DNA of 64,000 nt, from assembly GCF_006335115.1 (NCBI RefSeq), contig NZ_VDMJ01000015.1, positions 156,627 to 220,626 on the forward strand. Direction: 5' to 3'. Both the position numbers and the translations under genes were made by a program. The notes under the pieces are model-generated. The model worked only from the letters and a program-made list of their open reading frames with translations, did not search any database and had not been told where the DNA came from. Source of the stretch: Streptomyces sp. NP160. Lineage in GTDB: Bacteria > Actinomycetota > Actinomycetes > Actinomycetales > Quadrisphaeraceae. Shown here in pieces: positions 1 through 9,165 of this stretch (positions are counted from its first letter, which is position 1; each line of letters starts with the position of its first letter).

Positions 1-853
1 CGGCGTCGGTCGCCAGGCCCACCGCCGTGCCCGCCGCCGCGGAGCCGACCGCCTGCAGCGCCGCCCCTCCGCCGTGCTCGGCCAGGTAGCCGCCGCCGGT
101 GGCGGCGCCGCCCCGCGGCACCACCCCGGAGCCGGTCGCGTCGGTGACCGGCTCGAGCTCCAGACCGCTGGCGCCGTCGGCGAGCACGAGCACGGTGTAG
201 ACGCTGCCGCCGGCGAGCGTCGTGGACTCCTGGGTCCTGCGCTGCCCCGTGAAGGCCTCGAAGGTCACCTGCCCGGCTGGCAGGTCGACGTAGCCGGTGG
301 GCTCGGAGAAGGCCGCGTCGGTGGCGACGCTGCGACCGCCGGCGGTGACGTCGGTGGTCTGCCCGGGCTCAGCGGCGGGCAGCACCCTCACCCGCGCGGT
401 GCCCGGGCCGGGAGGGGTGAGGTCGTCCTGGATGGCCGACAGGCGCGGCGCGGTGCTGTCGCCCAGCCCGGCGATCGTGTAGGCGTCCCCGGCCTGGGCG
501 GTGAGCGTCTGCGTGAGCACGGGCGTGGTGCTCGGAGCGGCGCCGACGGGGCGCACCGCGACGGCGTAGGAGCCGGCCGGCAGCGGCTCGTACCCCGTGA
601 TGGCGCCGTAGGTGGCCTCCGGTGCCAGGGTCAGCTGGCGGGTGGCGCCGTCGAAGGCGGTGAGGGTGGCGGTCATGGTCACGCCGCCGAAGCCCGGGAC
701 GAGGTGGGCCACCCGGATGTACGCGTCGTCGGTGGTGGTCCCGCCCGCCGGCTGCTGGGCGGCGGAGGCCGCGGACGCCGGACCGAGGACCGACACCGCC
801 ACCAGGGCGCCGACGAGCAGTCCTCGCCTCGAGGCGCGGGGTGCTGCGCGCAC
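1..853 (-). CDS. Secreted DUF4397-domain protein (C-terminus cut by window edge)
   Basis: The protein starts at a GTG preceded by GGAAGGAGAT, an excellent ribosome binding site. Residues 1-27 form a signal peptide: a basic start, a hydrophobic core and an Ala-rich cleavage region ending SAASAA. The mature part contains YIRVAHLVPGFGG, the opening of a DUF4397 domain, followed by beta-rich repeats such as LPAGSYAVAVRP and LPAGQVTFEAF. DUF4397 proteins are exported and have no established function. About 284 codons are in the window and the C-terminus is missing, so a cell-wall or membrane anchor cannot be judged. It lies downstream of another minus-strand gene with a 199 bp gap, so it probably has its own promoter. 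No clear terminator was seen in that gap. Confidence 0.8.
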   Translation of the reverse strand, partial: MRAAPRASRRGLLVGALVAVSVLGPASAASAAQQPAGGTTTDDAYIRVAHLVPGFGGVTMTATLTAFDGATRQLTLAPEATYGAITGYEPLPAGSYAVAVRPVGAAPSTTPVLTQTLTAQAGDAYTIAGLGDSTAPRLSAIQDDLTPPGPGTARVRVLPAAEPGQTTDVTAGGRSVATDAAFSEPTGYVDLPAGQVTFEAFTGQRRTQESTTLAGGSVYTVLVLADGASGLELEPVTDATGSGVVPRGGAATGGGYLAEHGGGAALQAVGSAAAGTAVGLATDA

Positions 854-1052
854 GAGATCTCCTTCCCAGCCGAACGGCGGGCACCGTCTGTGGCGGTGTC
901 GTTGCTCACCGTTGCGTCCGGCCGCGCCCATCATCCCTTCGGCCCACACGCCGCGCCAGACCGGGAGGGGGTCTCCGCCGGGCTCCTCCTGCCCCCGACC
1001 GCCGGCCGGGACCGCTGCCCGCGGCTGCTCGGCGGTGCCGTCCGGGTGGGCG

Positions 1053-2117
1053 TCAGACGCCGGCGGAGGGCAGGACGAGGCGCAGCACCTGCGCCGGGCC
1101 ATCCCGCTCCTCCTGCGGGGTGGCCCGGTAGGAGGGGTCCTGGGCCGTCAGCTGCCGCTCCAGCTGGGCCAGCGCGTCCGGGTCGGCCCCCACCGGCTGA
1201 CCCGCGATGCCGTCGATGACCACCGTGCGCAGCGGCTCGGTCCCTCCTCCCCCCGCGGGGAGGTCCGACACCGACAGGGGCTGCTGGGCTGCCAGCTGCG
1301 CGAGGAGCGCTGCCAGGCGCAGGTCCACCCGCTGGTCGCGCAGCGCCTCCCGGGCCCGGGGGGAGAAGTCGAGCCGCGGGTTGCGCTGCAGCTCGGCGAG
1401 GGCGGCCGCGTCGGCCGCGGTCGCCGTCGCTCGCGGGGGAGCGGAGGTCACCGGGGGCGAGGTGGTCCGGTCCGCACCTGCCGCCAGCGGCACCACCGGC
1501 TCGCCGCTGGCGGCGGTGCCGTCCAGCTCGCGCACCTCCACGCGGCCGTCGCCGTCGCCGAAGACGGCGACCGTCCTCGAGCCGGCGAGCGCCTGCGCGG
1601 TCCAGCTGCCCGGCGCCGCCTCGTCGCGCAGCGAGGGCCCGGCCACCACCCACTGCGCGGCGACGTCGCCGCTCCCGGCCGCGACGGGGGCCGGCACGAG
1701 GCGGGAGGCGAGCTGGGCGGAGCTGGCGAGGTCGTCGTACAGCTCGGGATCCACGGCGACGCCCCCCGGCTGCCCCGCTCGCCCCGGCTGCCCGGCGAGC
1801 CAGACTGCGGCGGCCTGCACCGCGCCCTCGGCCGACGACGGGTCCGCGCCCGAGCCCGCGGCACCGGTGCCCGTCCCGTCGGAGCCGGCCGAGGAGGCGC
1901 TCGACGGGGTGCTCGCGGAGGTGGCGGGGCCTGAGGTGGGAGGACCCGGCGGCTGGCGCGCGACGGCGACGGCGACCACGGCGGCGGCCACCACGACGAG
2001 GCCGAGCGCGAGGAGGGCTGTTCGCCGCCGCACGGCGGTGCCGCGCGGTGCGCGGTGGCGCGCGTGCTCGGGCGCCGGGGCCTGCGGCTCGCTCCGGTGG
2101 GCCCGGGGGTCGGGCAT
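1053..2117 (-). CDS. Single-pass membrane-anchored protein of unknown function
   Basis: This is a 354-residue protein. The ATG chosen has GGAGG seven bases upstream; two earlier in-frame starts lack a comparable site. Residues 1-32 are cytoplasmic, proline-rich and basic. Residues 33-53 form one transmembrane helix (TALLALGLVVVAAAVVAVAV), and a low-complexity Ser/Gly/Ala linker follows at about 60-90. The rest is an extracytoplasmic domain with conserved-looking stretches such as VVIDGIAGQPVGADPDALAQ near the C-terminus. I do not recognise the family. It resembles the many anchored actinobacterial proteins with a short cytoplasmic tail and an exposed substrate-binding-like domain. Its neighbour downstream on the same strand is the secreted DUF4397 protein, so the two may share a cell-surface role. 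Confidence 0.75.
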   Translation of the reverse strand: MPDPRAHRSEPQAPAPEHARHRAPRGTAVRRRTALLALGLVVVAAAVVAVAVARQPPGPPTSGPATSASTPSSASSAGSDGTGTGAAGSGADPSSAEGAVQAAAVWLAGQPGRAGQPGGVAVDPELYDDLASSAQLASRLVPAPVAAGSGDVAAQWVVAGPSLRDEAAPGSWTAQALAGSRTVAVFGDGDGRVEVRELDGTAASGEPVVPLAAGADRTTSPPVTSAPPRATATAADAAALAELQRNPRLDFSPRAREALRDQRVDLRLAALLAQLAAQQPLSVSDLPAGGGGTEPLRTVVIDGIAGQPVGADPDALAQLERQLTAQDPSYRATPQEERDGPAQVLRLVLPSAGV

Positions 2118-2330
2118 CTCGGGGCCTCCGGGGACGGGTGCCCCCATCATCACGCAGTGACCGTCCGGTGGCACGGTGTGGTCGGCGTGTTGCGGGCACG
2201 CCCGCCGTCGGTGTCGGGCGGGCGTCGGGCGGGCGTCGGGCGGGCGTCGGGCGGCCCTCGGGGGGCCGGCGGCACCCCTCCCGCCTCCGGTCCCCGGTGC
2301 TGGTTCGGCGCCGACGTCCGGGCGGATGGC

Positions 2331-2336
2331 TACGCT
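2331..2336 (+). promoter_or_regulatory. Leaderless -10 box of the NYN gene
   Basis: TACGCT lies six bases before GTG 2343. This spacing places the transcription start on the start codon, and it decides the start in favour of GTG 2343 over ATG 2379. No good -35 is visible. Confidence 0.55.
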
Positions 2337-2342
2337 GCCTCG

Positions 2343-2930
2343 GTGGCAGCGAGCGAGTCCCCGGGTGCGGCGCAGCGGATGACGTACCTCCTGGTGGACG
2401 GCGAGAACATCGACGCCACCCTGGGGATGAGCGTGCTGGGACGCCGGCCGGCGCCGGGGGAGCGGCCTCGCTGGGACCGCGTGCGCGACTTCGCGGCCGA
2501 GGCGTGGGGCCAGCCCGTGCGGGCGCTGTTCTTCCTCAACGCCACGTCAGGCTCGATGCCGATGAGCTTCGTGCAGGCCCTGCTGGCCATGGACTACCGG
2601 CCGATCCCCCTGGCCGGCGGCCCCGGCGAGAAGGTGGTGGACCTGGGCATCCAGCGCACCCTGGACGCCATCGCCGACCGCCCCGGCGACGTGCTGCTGG
2701 CCAGCCACGACGGCGACTTCACCGCCCACCTGCGCCGGGTGCTCGAGACCGACGGCCGCCGGGTCGGGCTGCTCGGCTTCCGCGAGTTCGTCAGCTCCAC
2801 CTTCGGTGACCTGGTGGGTCGCGGGCTGCAGGTCTTCGACCTCGAGGACCACGTCCACGCCTTCACCGAGGTGCTGCCGCGGGTCCGCGTGATCCCGCTG
2901 TCCGACTTCGACCCCGAGCGCTACCTCTGA
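2343..2930 (+). CDS. NYN-domain (DUF88/LabA-like) putative ribonuclease
   Basis: A 195-residue protein. MTYLLVDGENID and later LLASHDGDFTAHL carry the acidic residues expected of a NYN (PIN-like) nuclease fold: Asp in VDGEN, and SHDGDF. Family members are predicted metal-dependent RNases. The start is set at GTG 2343 because TACGCT at 2331-2336 is an ideal -10 box six bases upstream, the leaderless arrangement seen throughout this window. A second in-frame start, ATG 2379, would remove 12 residues and begin directly at the NYN core. The gene stands alone, with a minus-strand gene behind it and a 385 bp gap in front of rne. Proximity to RNase E is suggestive of RNA metabolism but not evidence for it. 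Confidence 0.85.
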   Translation: MAASESPGAAQRMTYLLVDGENIDATLGMSVLGRRPAPGERPRWDRVRDFAAEAWGQPVRALFFLNATSGSMPMSFVQALLAMDYRPIPLAGGPGEKVVDLGIQRTLDAIADRPGDVLLASHDGDFTAHLRRVLETDGRRVGLLGFREFVSSTFGDLVGRGLQVFDLEDHVHAFTEVLPRVRVIPLSDFDPERYL

Positions 2931-3315
2931 GGCCCGGCTCCCCGGGCGCGCACCCCGTCCAGGGGGGCGCGCCGCGGAGGGGCTGGACGGGCTGTGGGAG
3001 GATGGCCGTGGACGGCCGGCACATCACACCTGACGGCAGTCCCGACGACGACCTCGCCGCTCGTGGTGGTGGCCCGACTCCGCGCCGCAGCCCCTCACCG
3101 GTGGCTCGCAGGCGCGCAGGCGCGCCGCGCGGGCGGCAGGGGCACCGGTCCCCCGGTGTCCTCAGGCCGCCGCCGACGCCGGGCAGGACCGCGCCGGGGC
3201 CACGAACCCAGCGGCGCTCCTTCCCGGCCACCAGACTTCCCCACCGCTCGCGGGCGGTGGGCCGAGCACCCGAGCACCGGTGGTGTGGCCGGTACCCGGG
3301 GTGGACGGAGCTCCC
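2931..3315 (+). other. 385 bp gene-free upstream region of rne
   Basis: No credible coding sequence is present; the open frames here lack starts with ribosome binding sites and have no recognisable domains. The region probably holds the rne promoter and a long 5' untranslated leader. It contains a perfect 8 bp hairpin with a 6-base loop at 3240-3261, about 55 bases before the start codon. Long structured leaders are known in other bacteria to let RNase E control its own mRNA, so the hairpin may be part of such a control region. That is inference. Confidence 0.5.
3240..3261 (+). promoter_or_regulatory. Hairpin in the rne leader
   Basis: CCCACCGC and GCGGTGGG form a perfect 8 bp stem around TCGCGG. 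It sits in the presumed 5' leader of rne and could be an autoregulatory RNase E site or simply a stable GC hairpin. Confidence 0.35.
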
Positions 3316-6300
3316 GTGAGCACCAGCAACGACGTCGACGACGACGGCACGACCGCCGACGCGGGGACACCGCGGCGCCGCCGCGGGCACCACCGCGCGG
3401 TCTCGCGCCCGGCCGGTCCGCCCGCCGTCGCCTTCACGTCCGAGGCCGCTGGCACCGACCAGCCGTCCCCGGACGCCCCGCCTGCGGCGGCCCCCGCCGC
3501 GCGCCCGGCGGCCAGCAGCGCCCTGCCGCTGTTCCAGGCGGCCGCCGCTGAGCCGGCCGCCGAGGCCGTCGCCACCGAGGCCCCCGCTGCGAGGACCTCC
3601 CGCCGGCGCGGCAGCGCCCCGGCGGCCGACGAGACCGGTGCGGTCGCGGCCGCCGCCCCCGCCGGCTCCGACCGCCCCGACGCCGCGGTCGGCTCGCCGG
3701 ACGGCGAGCCGACCGCAGGGCGCCGGCCCCGGCGCCGCCGCGCGGCCAGCCGCCCCGCCGGGCCGCCGGTGGAGGCGCCGGAGCCCGCTGCGGGGACCGC
3801 CCCGCCGGAGCCCGCCCCCGCGGTGGCCGAGCCGGTCGCCGCTGACGAGCTCGCTGCGGTCGAGGACGTCGTCGAGGACGACGCCCTGGACGCCACCGCG
3901 CTCGACGGCGACGCGGCCGAGGCTCTGGACGCCGCGGCCGCCGAGCAGGCGGAGGACCGCGAGCCCGCCGCGAGCACGACCGACGACGCGGTGGACGACA
4001 GCGCCGACGAGGCCGGCGACAGCGCCGACGAGGCCGACGACAGCGCCGACGAGGCCGACGACAGCGCCGACGAGGCCGACGACAGCGCCGACGTCGATGA
4101 CGACGCCGAGGACGGCGGCTCGCGCCCGCGCCGCGGACGCCGCCGCCGCGGTGGTCGGGGCCGCCGCCGCCGCACCGGTGAGGACTCCGACGAGACGACG
4201 TCGGAGACCGTCGCCCAGGACGCCGGTGAGGACGCCGAGGCGGTCTCCGGCGACGCCGCTGAGGCGTCCGAGGCCTCCGACGAGACCGACGACGCGGACG
4301 CGGCCGACGAGTCCGAGGACTCCGACGACACCGACGACACCGACGACGGCGACGCCGAGGGGGCCTCCTCCACGAGCCGTCGCCGCCGCCGTCGCCGGCG
4401 CCGCGGAGGGGGCGACGACGCCGACGAGGCGGGCGAGCCCGAGAGCGGCTCCACCAGCTCCCGGTCCAGGTCCCGCTCGCGCCGCTCGCGCGCGGAGTCC
4501 TCCGACAGCGGTGACGTCACCGCGGTGAAGGGCTCGACCCGCCTGGAGGCCAAGCGCCAGCGCCGCCGCGACGGCCGCGACGGGGGACGGCGTCCCCGCG
4601 TGCTGTCCGAGGCCGAGTTCCTGGCGCGGCGCGAGAGCGTCGAGCGGACCATGGTCGTGCGCACGCGCGGCGGGCGCTCCCAGGTCGCCGTCCTCGAGGA
4701 CGGCGTGCTGGTGGAGCACTACTCGGCGCGCAAGCAGCAGACCTCGATGATCGGCAACGTCCACCTCGGCCGCGTGCAGAACGTGCTGCCGAGCATGGAG
4801 GCCGCCTTCGTCGACATCGGCCGCGGCCGCAACGCCGTGCTGTACGCCGGCGAGGTGGACTGGGAGGCCGCGGGCCTGTCCGGCCAGGCCAAGAAGATCG
4901 AGTCGGCGCTCAAGTCGGGCGACCCGGTGCTGGTGCAGGTCACCAAGGACCCGATCGGCCACAAGGGCGCCCGCCTCACCAGCCAGGTCTCCCTGCCCGG
5001 CCGCTACCTCGTGTACGTCCCCGGCGGCACCATGACCGGCATCTCCCGCAAGCTGCCCGACACCGAGCGCTCGCGGCTGAAGTCGATCCTCAAGGAGGTC
5101 GTGCCCGAGGACGCCGGCGTCATCGTGCGCACGGCGGCCGAGGGGGCCAGCGAGTCCGAGCTGCGCCGCGACGTCGAGCGCCTCACCGCGCAGTGGGAGG
5201 AGATCTCCGCGCGGGCCAAGCAGGTCACCCCGCCGACGCTCCTGCACGGCGAGCCCGACCTCGTCATCAAGGTGGTCCGCGACGTCTTCAACGAGGACTT
5301 CGCCCACCTGGTGGTGGAGGGCGAGGAGGCGTGGGGCTCGATCAAGCCCTACGTCGACGCGGTGGCCCCCGACCTCGCCGAGCGCGTCACGCGCTGGGAC
5401 ACCGAGGGCCAGGGCGGCAGCGCCTTCGCCCACCACCGCATCGACGAGCAGATCGCCAAGGCCCTCGAGCGCAAGGTGTGGCTGCCGTCGGGTGGCTCCC
5501 TGGTCATCGACAGGACCGAGGCCATGACCGTGGTCGACGTCAACACCGGCCGCTTCACCGGCTCGGGGGGCAACCTCGAGGAGACGGTCACGCGCAACAA
5601 CCTCGAGGCCGCCGAGGAGATCGTGCGCCAGCTGAGGCTGCGCGACATCGGCGGCATCGTCGTCGTCGACTTCATCGACATGGTGCTCGAGTCCAACCGC
5701 GACCTCGTGCTGCGCCGCCTCGTGGAGTGCCTGGGCCGCGACAGGTCCAAGCACCAGGTGGCCGAGGTGACCTCCCTGGGCCTGGTGCAGATGACCCGCA
5801 AGCGCGTGGGCCAGGGCCTGCTGGAGACCTTCAGCGAGCCGTGCGAGCACTGCGCCGGGCGCGGGGTGGTGGTGCAGGACGACCTGTCCGGCCACGCCTC
5901 CCACAGCGGCGGCGGCAACGGGGGTGGCGGCAACGGGGGTGGCGGCAACGGCGGGCACCCGCCGGTGCCGGGTCCGCCCCGTGGCCGCGGCGAGCAGCGG
6001 GCCGGCGACCGGCAGGACAAGGGCGAGCGCCAGGAGCGCGGCGACCGGCAGTCCCGCGCCGAGTCCCGCCCCGAGCCCCGCCCGGAGTCCCGCCCGGAGC
6101 CCCGTGTCGAGTCCCGCCCCGAGCAGGACCGCGGCGCGGAGCGGGGTGCGCGCGGCGCGCGGACCGACCGGGCCGAGCGCGGGGACCGGCACGAGAGCGC
6201 CGCTGCCACCGACGCGGCCGACGGCGGGGCGCGCGGCGACGGCGAGGCCCGCAGCCGCGAGGAGGCCGCCCGCGACGCGGTCCGCGAGGCCATGAACGGC

Positions 6301-6654
6301 ATCGCCCTCGCCACGCTGAGGCCCGGCCCGAGCGCTCCCGCGCCCCAGGGGCCCTCGCTGGAGGCCGCGGCCCTGCTCGCCGCCCTCGGGGGCGGCCAGC
6401 TGTCCCCCGAGGCGCCGCCCGCCGACGGTGCGGTGGAGTCCGAGGACCCCCTGCCCGCCGCGGAGCTCGCGGTGGAGCGCGAGGTGGTCGAGGTGGTCGA
6501 CGTGGTCGAGGTCGCGACGGTCGAGGTGGAGCTCCCGCCCCCGGGCGACCAGCAGGCCGACCAGCAGGCCGACGACGCCGCGGGGTGGGTGGAGGAGCCG
6601 GGTGCCGAGGCCTCCGCCGTCGTCCCCGAGGAGGACGAGGAGGCCCGCGGCTGA
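3316..6654 (+). CDS. rne: Ribonuclease E/G
   Basis: A 1,112-residue endoribonuclease of the RNase E/G family, central to mRNA decay and rRNA/tRNA processing. GTG 3316 has GGAG six bases upstream. The actinobacterial layout is clear. Residues about 1-440 form a disordered acidic/basic extension with four to five tandem DDSADEA heptads and Arg-rich patches. An S1 RNA-binding domain follows at about 476-560. The catalytic domain contains DVNTGR (about 740) and VVDFIDM (about 782), carrying the two Mg-binding aspartates. The zinc-link CEHC is at about 841. The C-terminal tail is disordered, with GGGN repeats, alternating RPEPRPESRPE and a final acidic Val-rich segment. The catalytic core is thus central, with scaffold tails on both sides, as in mycobacterial and streptomycete enzymes. 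Confidence 0.96.
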   Translation: MSTSNDVDDDGTTADAGTPRRRRGHHRAVSRPAGPPAVAFTSEAAGTDQPSPDAPPAAAPAARPAASSALPLFQAAAAEPAAEAVATEAPAARTSRRRGSAPAADETGAVAAAAPAGSDRPDAAVGSPDGEPTAGRRPRRRRAASRPAGPPVEAPEPAAGTAPPEPAPAVAEPVAADELAAVEDVVEDDALDATALDGDAAEALDAAAAEQAEDREPAASTTDDAVDDSADEAGDSADEADDSADEADDSADEADDSADVDDDAEDGGSRPRRGRRRRGGRGRRRRTGEDSDETTSETVAQDAGEDAEAVSGDAAEASEASDETDDADAADESEDSDDTDDTDDGDAEGASSTSRRRRRRRRRGGGDDADEAGEPESGSTSSRSRSRSRRSRAESSDSGDVTAVKGSTRLEAKRQRRRDGRDGGRRPRVLSEAEFLARRESVERTMVVRTRGGRSQVAVLEDGVLVEHYSARKQQTSMIGNVHLGRVQNVLPSMEAAFVDIGRGRNAVLYAGEVDWEAAGLSGQAKKIESALKSGDPVLVQVTKDPIGHKGARLTSQVSLPGRYLVYVPGGTMTGISRKLPDTERSRLKSILKEVVPEDAGVIVRTAAEGASESELRRDVERLTAQWEEISARAKQVTPPTLLHGEPDLVIKVVRDVFNEDFAHLVVEGEEAWGSIKPYVDAVAPDLAERVTRWDTEGQGGSAFAHHRIDEQIAKALERKVWLPSGGSLVIDRTEAMTVVDVNTGRFTGSGGNLEETVTRNNLEAAEEIVRQLRLRDIGGIVVVDFIDMVLESNRDLVLRRLVECLGRDRSKHQVAEVTSLGLVQMTRKRVGQGLLETFSEPCEHCAGRGVVVQDDLSGHASHSGGGNGGGGNGGGGNGGHPPVPGPPRGRGEQRAGDRQDKGERQERGDRQSRAESRPEPRPESRPEPRVESRPEQDRGAERGARGARTDRAERGDRHESAAATDAADGGARGDGEARSREEAARDAVREAMNGIALATLRPGPSAPAPQGPSLEAAALLAALGGGQLSPEAPPADGAVESEDPLPAAELAVEREVVEVVDVVEVATVEVELPPPGDQQADQQADDAAGWVEEPGAEASAVVPEEDEEARG
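3994..4092 (+). repeat. 21 bp tandem repeats inside rne
   Basis: About 4.7 copies of a 21 bp unit encode the acidic heptad DDSADEA. Copies are nearly identical at DNA level, indicating recent slippage or expansion. The repeat count is likely to vary between strains. Confidence 0.9.
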
Positions 6655-6670
6655 CGCCGCGCCAGCCGCT

Positions 6671-6700
6671 TTGACGCTCACGGGGAGCGATCCGTATCCT
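6671..6700 (+). promoter_or_regulatory. Promoter of rplU-rpmA
   Basis: TTGACG (6671-6676) and TATCCT (6695-6700), separated by 18 bases, form the best housekeeping-sigma promoter in the window. It predicts a leader of about 155 nt before rplU. Confidence 0.75.
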
Positions 6701-6760
6701 GGTGCGTCGGTGCGCCCCCGTGCGTCGGTGCCCGCCTGCGGCGAGCACCCCCGGGAGCAC

Positions 6761-6804
6761 CACCGCTGCAGCACACGGCCCACCCCGCTCGGGGTGCAGC
6801 GGTG
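6761..6804 (+). promoter_or_regulatory. Structured rplU leader with two competing stems
   Basis: CACCGCTGCA (6761-6770) pairs perfectly with TGCAGCGGTG (6795-6804). Inside, CACCCCG (6781-6787) pairs with CGGGGTG (6790-6796). The two stems share bases 6795-6796 and so compete at their junction. Ribosomal protein leaders are often autoregulatory. Here the role is inferred from position and structure only. Confidence 0.45.
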
Positions 6805-6862
6805 CGCCGAAGACCAGAAGTGACCAGCCAGTCCAGCAGTTCCAGCAGAGAGTGAGCGACAC

Positions 6863-7168
6863 GTGTACGCCATCGTCCGCGCCGGCGGCCGCCAGGAGAA
6901 GGTCGCCGTCGGCGACGTGCTCGTCGTCGACCGGGTGGCGGGGGAGGCCGGCTCGTCCGTCTCGCTGACGCCGCTCCTGCTGGTCGACGGTGAGACCGTG
7001 ACCAGCGCCGCCGACGCCCTGGCCAAGACGACCGTCACCGCCGAGGTCCTCCGGGCCGAGCGCGGCCCGAAGATCGTCATCCAGAAGTACAAGAACAAGA
7101 CCGGCTACAAGAAGCGCCAGGGCCACCGCCAGGAGCTGACCCGCCTGCGCATCACGGCCATCGGCTGA
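6863..7168 (+). CDS. rplU: 50S ribosomal protein L21
   Basis: A 101-residue protein beginning [18 protein letters not shown], the typical L21 opening, and ending with the basic [16 protein letters not shown] segment that binds 23S rRNA near domain I. The length matches the family. The start is GTG 6863; only a weak purine-rich sequence (GAGAGTGAG) precedes it. It is the first gene of the rplU-rpmA operon, 40 bases before rpmA, driven by the promoter at 6671-6700 with a structured leader that may allow feedback control. Confidence 0.97.
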   Translation: MYAIVRAGGRQEKVAVGDVLVVDRVAGEAGSSVSLTPLLLVDGETVTSAADALAKTTVTAEVLRAERGPKIVIQKYKNKTGYKKRQGHRQELTRLRITAIG

Positions 7169-7208
7169 CGCCGACCCGAGCACAGACCGAGCACAGGAGA
7201 GCACTGAG

Positions 7209-7472
7209 ATGGCACACAAGAAGGGCGCCAGCTCCAGCCGCAACGGCCGCGACTCGAACGCCCAGCGCCTCGGCGTGAAGCGCTTCGGCGGCCAGGTCGT
7301 CGGCGCCGGCGAGATCATCGTCCGCCAGCGCGGCACCCACTTCCACCCGGGCGACAACGTCGGCCGCGGCGGCGACGACACGCTGTTCGCCACGGCTGCG
7401 GGCTCGGTGCAGTTCGGCACGCGCGGCGGTCGCCGCGTCGTCGCCGTCGTGCCCGTGGCCGTCGAGGCCTGA
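7209..7472 (+). CDS. rpmA: 50S ribosomal protein L27
   Basis: An 87-residue protein starting [16 protein letters not shown], the exact L27 signature. The N-terminal tail reaches the peptidyl-transferase centre. There is no Firmicutes-type cleaved prepeptide. AGGAG lies upstream of the ATG. It is cotranscribed with rplU, and a 15 bp perfect hairpin follows 50 bases after the stop, separating it from obg. Confidence 0.98.
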   Translation: MAHKKGASSSRNGRDSNAQRLGVKRFGGQVVGAGEIIVRQRGTHFHPGDNVGRGGDDTLFATAAGSVQFGTRGGRRVVAVVPVAVEA

Positions 7473-7520
7473 GCACAGCGACAGCTTCACCGGGACGCCG
7501 CGCCTGACGCGGCGGACCAC

Positions 7521-7554
7521 CGAGGGGGCGGCCGGACCACCGGCCGCCCCCTCG
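7521..7554 (+). terminator. Terminator after rplU-rpmA
   Basis: A 15 bp perfect stem (CGAGGGGGCGGCCGG and its complement) closes on loop ACCA. There is no U-tract, as is usual for actinobacterial hairpin terminators. Confidence 0.8.
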
Positions 7555-7623
7555 TGCGTACCGCACGCCGGTGCGCACGGACGTGCGACCAGCACGACCG
7601 GCTCGACCAGAGGAGATGGCCCG

Positions 7624-9165
7624 GTGGCGACGTTCGTCGACCGCGTCGTGGTGCACGTGGCAGCGGGCAGCGGCGGCAACGGGTGCGCGTCGGTGCACCG
7701 CGAGAAGTTCAAGCCGCTCGGCGGCCCCGACGGCGGCAACGGCGGGCGCGGCGGTGACGTGGTGCTGGAGGTCGACACCTCCACCACCACGCTGCTCGAC
7801 TACCACCACGCCCCGCACCGCCGCGCCACCAACGGCAAGCAGGGCGCGGGCGGGCACCGCAACGGCGGTGACGGCGAGGACCTCGTGATGGCGGTGCCGG
7901 AGGGCACCACGGTCCGCAGCGCCGACGGCGAGATCATCGCCGACCTCGTCGGGCCCGGCACGCGCTTCGTGGTGGCTGCGGGCGGCCGCGGCGGGCTGGG
8001 CAACGCCGCGCTCGCCAGCGCCCGGCGCAAGGCGCCCGGGTTCGCCCTGCTGGGCGAGCCCGGCGAGGCCGAGGACGTGGTGCTGGAGCTGCGCAGCCTC
8101 GCCGACGTCGCCTTCATCGGCTACCCCAGCGCGGGCAAGTCGAGCCTGGTGGGTGCCCTGTCGGCCGCCAAGCCGAAGATCGCCGACTACCCCTTCACCA
8201 CGCTCGTGCCCAACCTCGGTGTGGTCACCGCGGGCGACGAGCGCTTCACCGTGGCCGACGTGCCCGGGCTTATCCCCGGCGCCAGCCAGGGCAAGGGGCT
8301 CGGCCTGGAGTTCCTGCGCCACGTGGAGCGCTGCGCGGCCCTGGTCCACGTGCTCGACTGCGCCACCCTCGACCCCGGGCGCGACCCCATCACCGACTTC
8401 GACGTCATCGAGGCGGAGCTGGCGGCGTACCCGGTCGCGCCCGACGCCACGGGCCCCGCCTCGGTGCCGCTGCCCGACCGTCCTCGCCTCGTGGTGCTCC
8501 ACAAGGTGGACGTCCCCGAGGCCAAGGAGCTCGCCGAGCTGGTGCGGCCGGAGCTCGAGGCCCGCGGTCTGTCGGTCCTGGAGGTCTCCTCCGCCAGCCA
8601 CGAGGGGCTGCGCCAGCTGTCCTTCGCGATGGCCGCCCTGGTGAAGCGCGCCCGCGAGGAGGCGCCCGAGGCGCCCGTGGCGCGCACCATCCTGCGCCCG
8701 CGCGCGGTCGACGACGCGGGCTTCACGGTGCGGCGCGAGGGTGCGCCCGCGCACGCCGAGGCGCAGGACGACGTGGTGTTCCGCATCCGCGGCGCCAAGC
8801 CCGAGCGGTGGGTCCGCCAGACCGACTTCGCCAACGACGAGGCGGTCGGCTACCTCGCCGACAGGCTCGCGCGGCTCGGCGTGGAGGAGGAGCTCTTCAA
8901 GGCCGGTGCCGTGGCCGGCTCCACCGTGGTCATCGGCCCGGGGGACGACGCCGTCGTCTTCGACTGGGAGCCCACCCTCGTGGGCACCGACGCGGCCGTG
9001 GGCCCCCGGGGCACCGACCTGCGCCTGGAGGGGTCCGGCCGCGCCAGCCGCGAGGAGAAGCGCGAGCTGTACGAGGAGCGCCGCTCCGCCAAGCGCGAGG
9101 CCCGCGAGGAGCTGGCCGACGAGCGCCGCGCCGGCATCTGGACCGACGCCGGAGACGAGGGGTGA
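7624..9165 (+). CDS. obg: GTPase Obg/CgtA
   Basis: A 513-residue GTPase involved in late 50S assembly and stress signalling. The N-terminal glycine-rich Obg fold spans about 1-158 ([27 protein letters not shown]). The G domain follows: GYPSAGKSS (P-loop, about 165), [10 protein letters not shown] (G3) and HKVD (G4). The C-terminal OCT domain lies at about 350-440, then a charged tail rich in Arg and Glu, typical of actinobacterial Obg. The GTG start has GAGGAG upstream; an ATG inside that site is out of frame. The stop overlaps the proB start (GTGA), so the two are translationally coupled, as in many actinobacteria. Confidence 0.97.
   Translation: MATFVDRVVVHVAAGSGGNGCASVHREKFKPLGGPDGGNGGRGGDVVLEVDTSTTTLLDYHHAPHRRATNGKQGAGGHRNGGDGEDLVMAVPEGTTVRSADGEIIADLVGPGTRFVVAAGGRGGLGNAALASARRKAPGFALLGEPGEAEDVVLELRSLADVAFIGYPSAGKSSLVGALSAAKPKIADYPFTTLVPNLGVVTAGDERFTVADVPGLIPGASQGKGLGLEFLRHVERCAALVHVLDCATLDPGRDPITDFDVIEAELAAYPVAPDATGPASVPLPDRPRLVVLHKVDVPEAKELAELVRPELEARGLSVLEVSSASHEGLRQLSFAMAALVKRAREEAPEAPVARTILRPRAVDDAGFTVRREGAPAHAEAQDDVVFRIRGAKPERWVRQTDFANDEAVGYLADRLARLGVEEELFKAGAVAGSTVVIGPGDDAVVFDWEPTLVGTDAAVGPRGTDLRLEGSGRASREEKRELYEERRSAKREAREELADERRAGIWTDAGDEG

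Noticed and set aside
6705-6862. Small-molecule riboswitch upstream of rplU
   Set aside because: The stems are simple and match no riboswitch known to me. Autoregulation by a ribosomal protein is the more likely explanation.
2863-7098. Very long open frame on the minus strand (about 1,400 codons)
   Set aside because: It lies opposite rne, rplU and their leader. Its translation is low complexity, follows the third-position GC bias of the real genes and has no domain.
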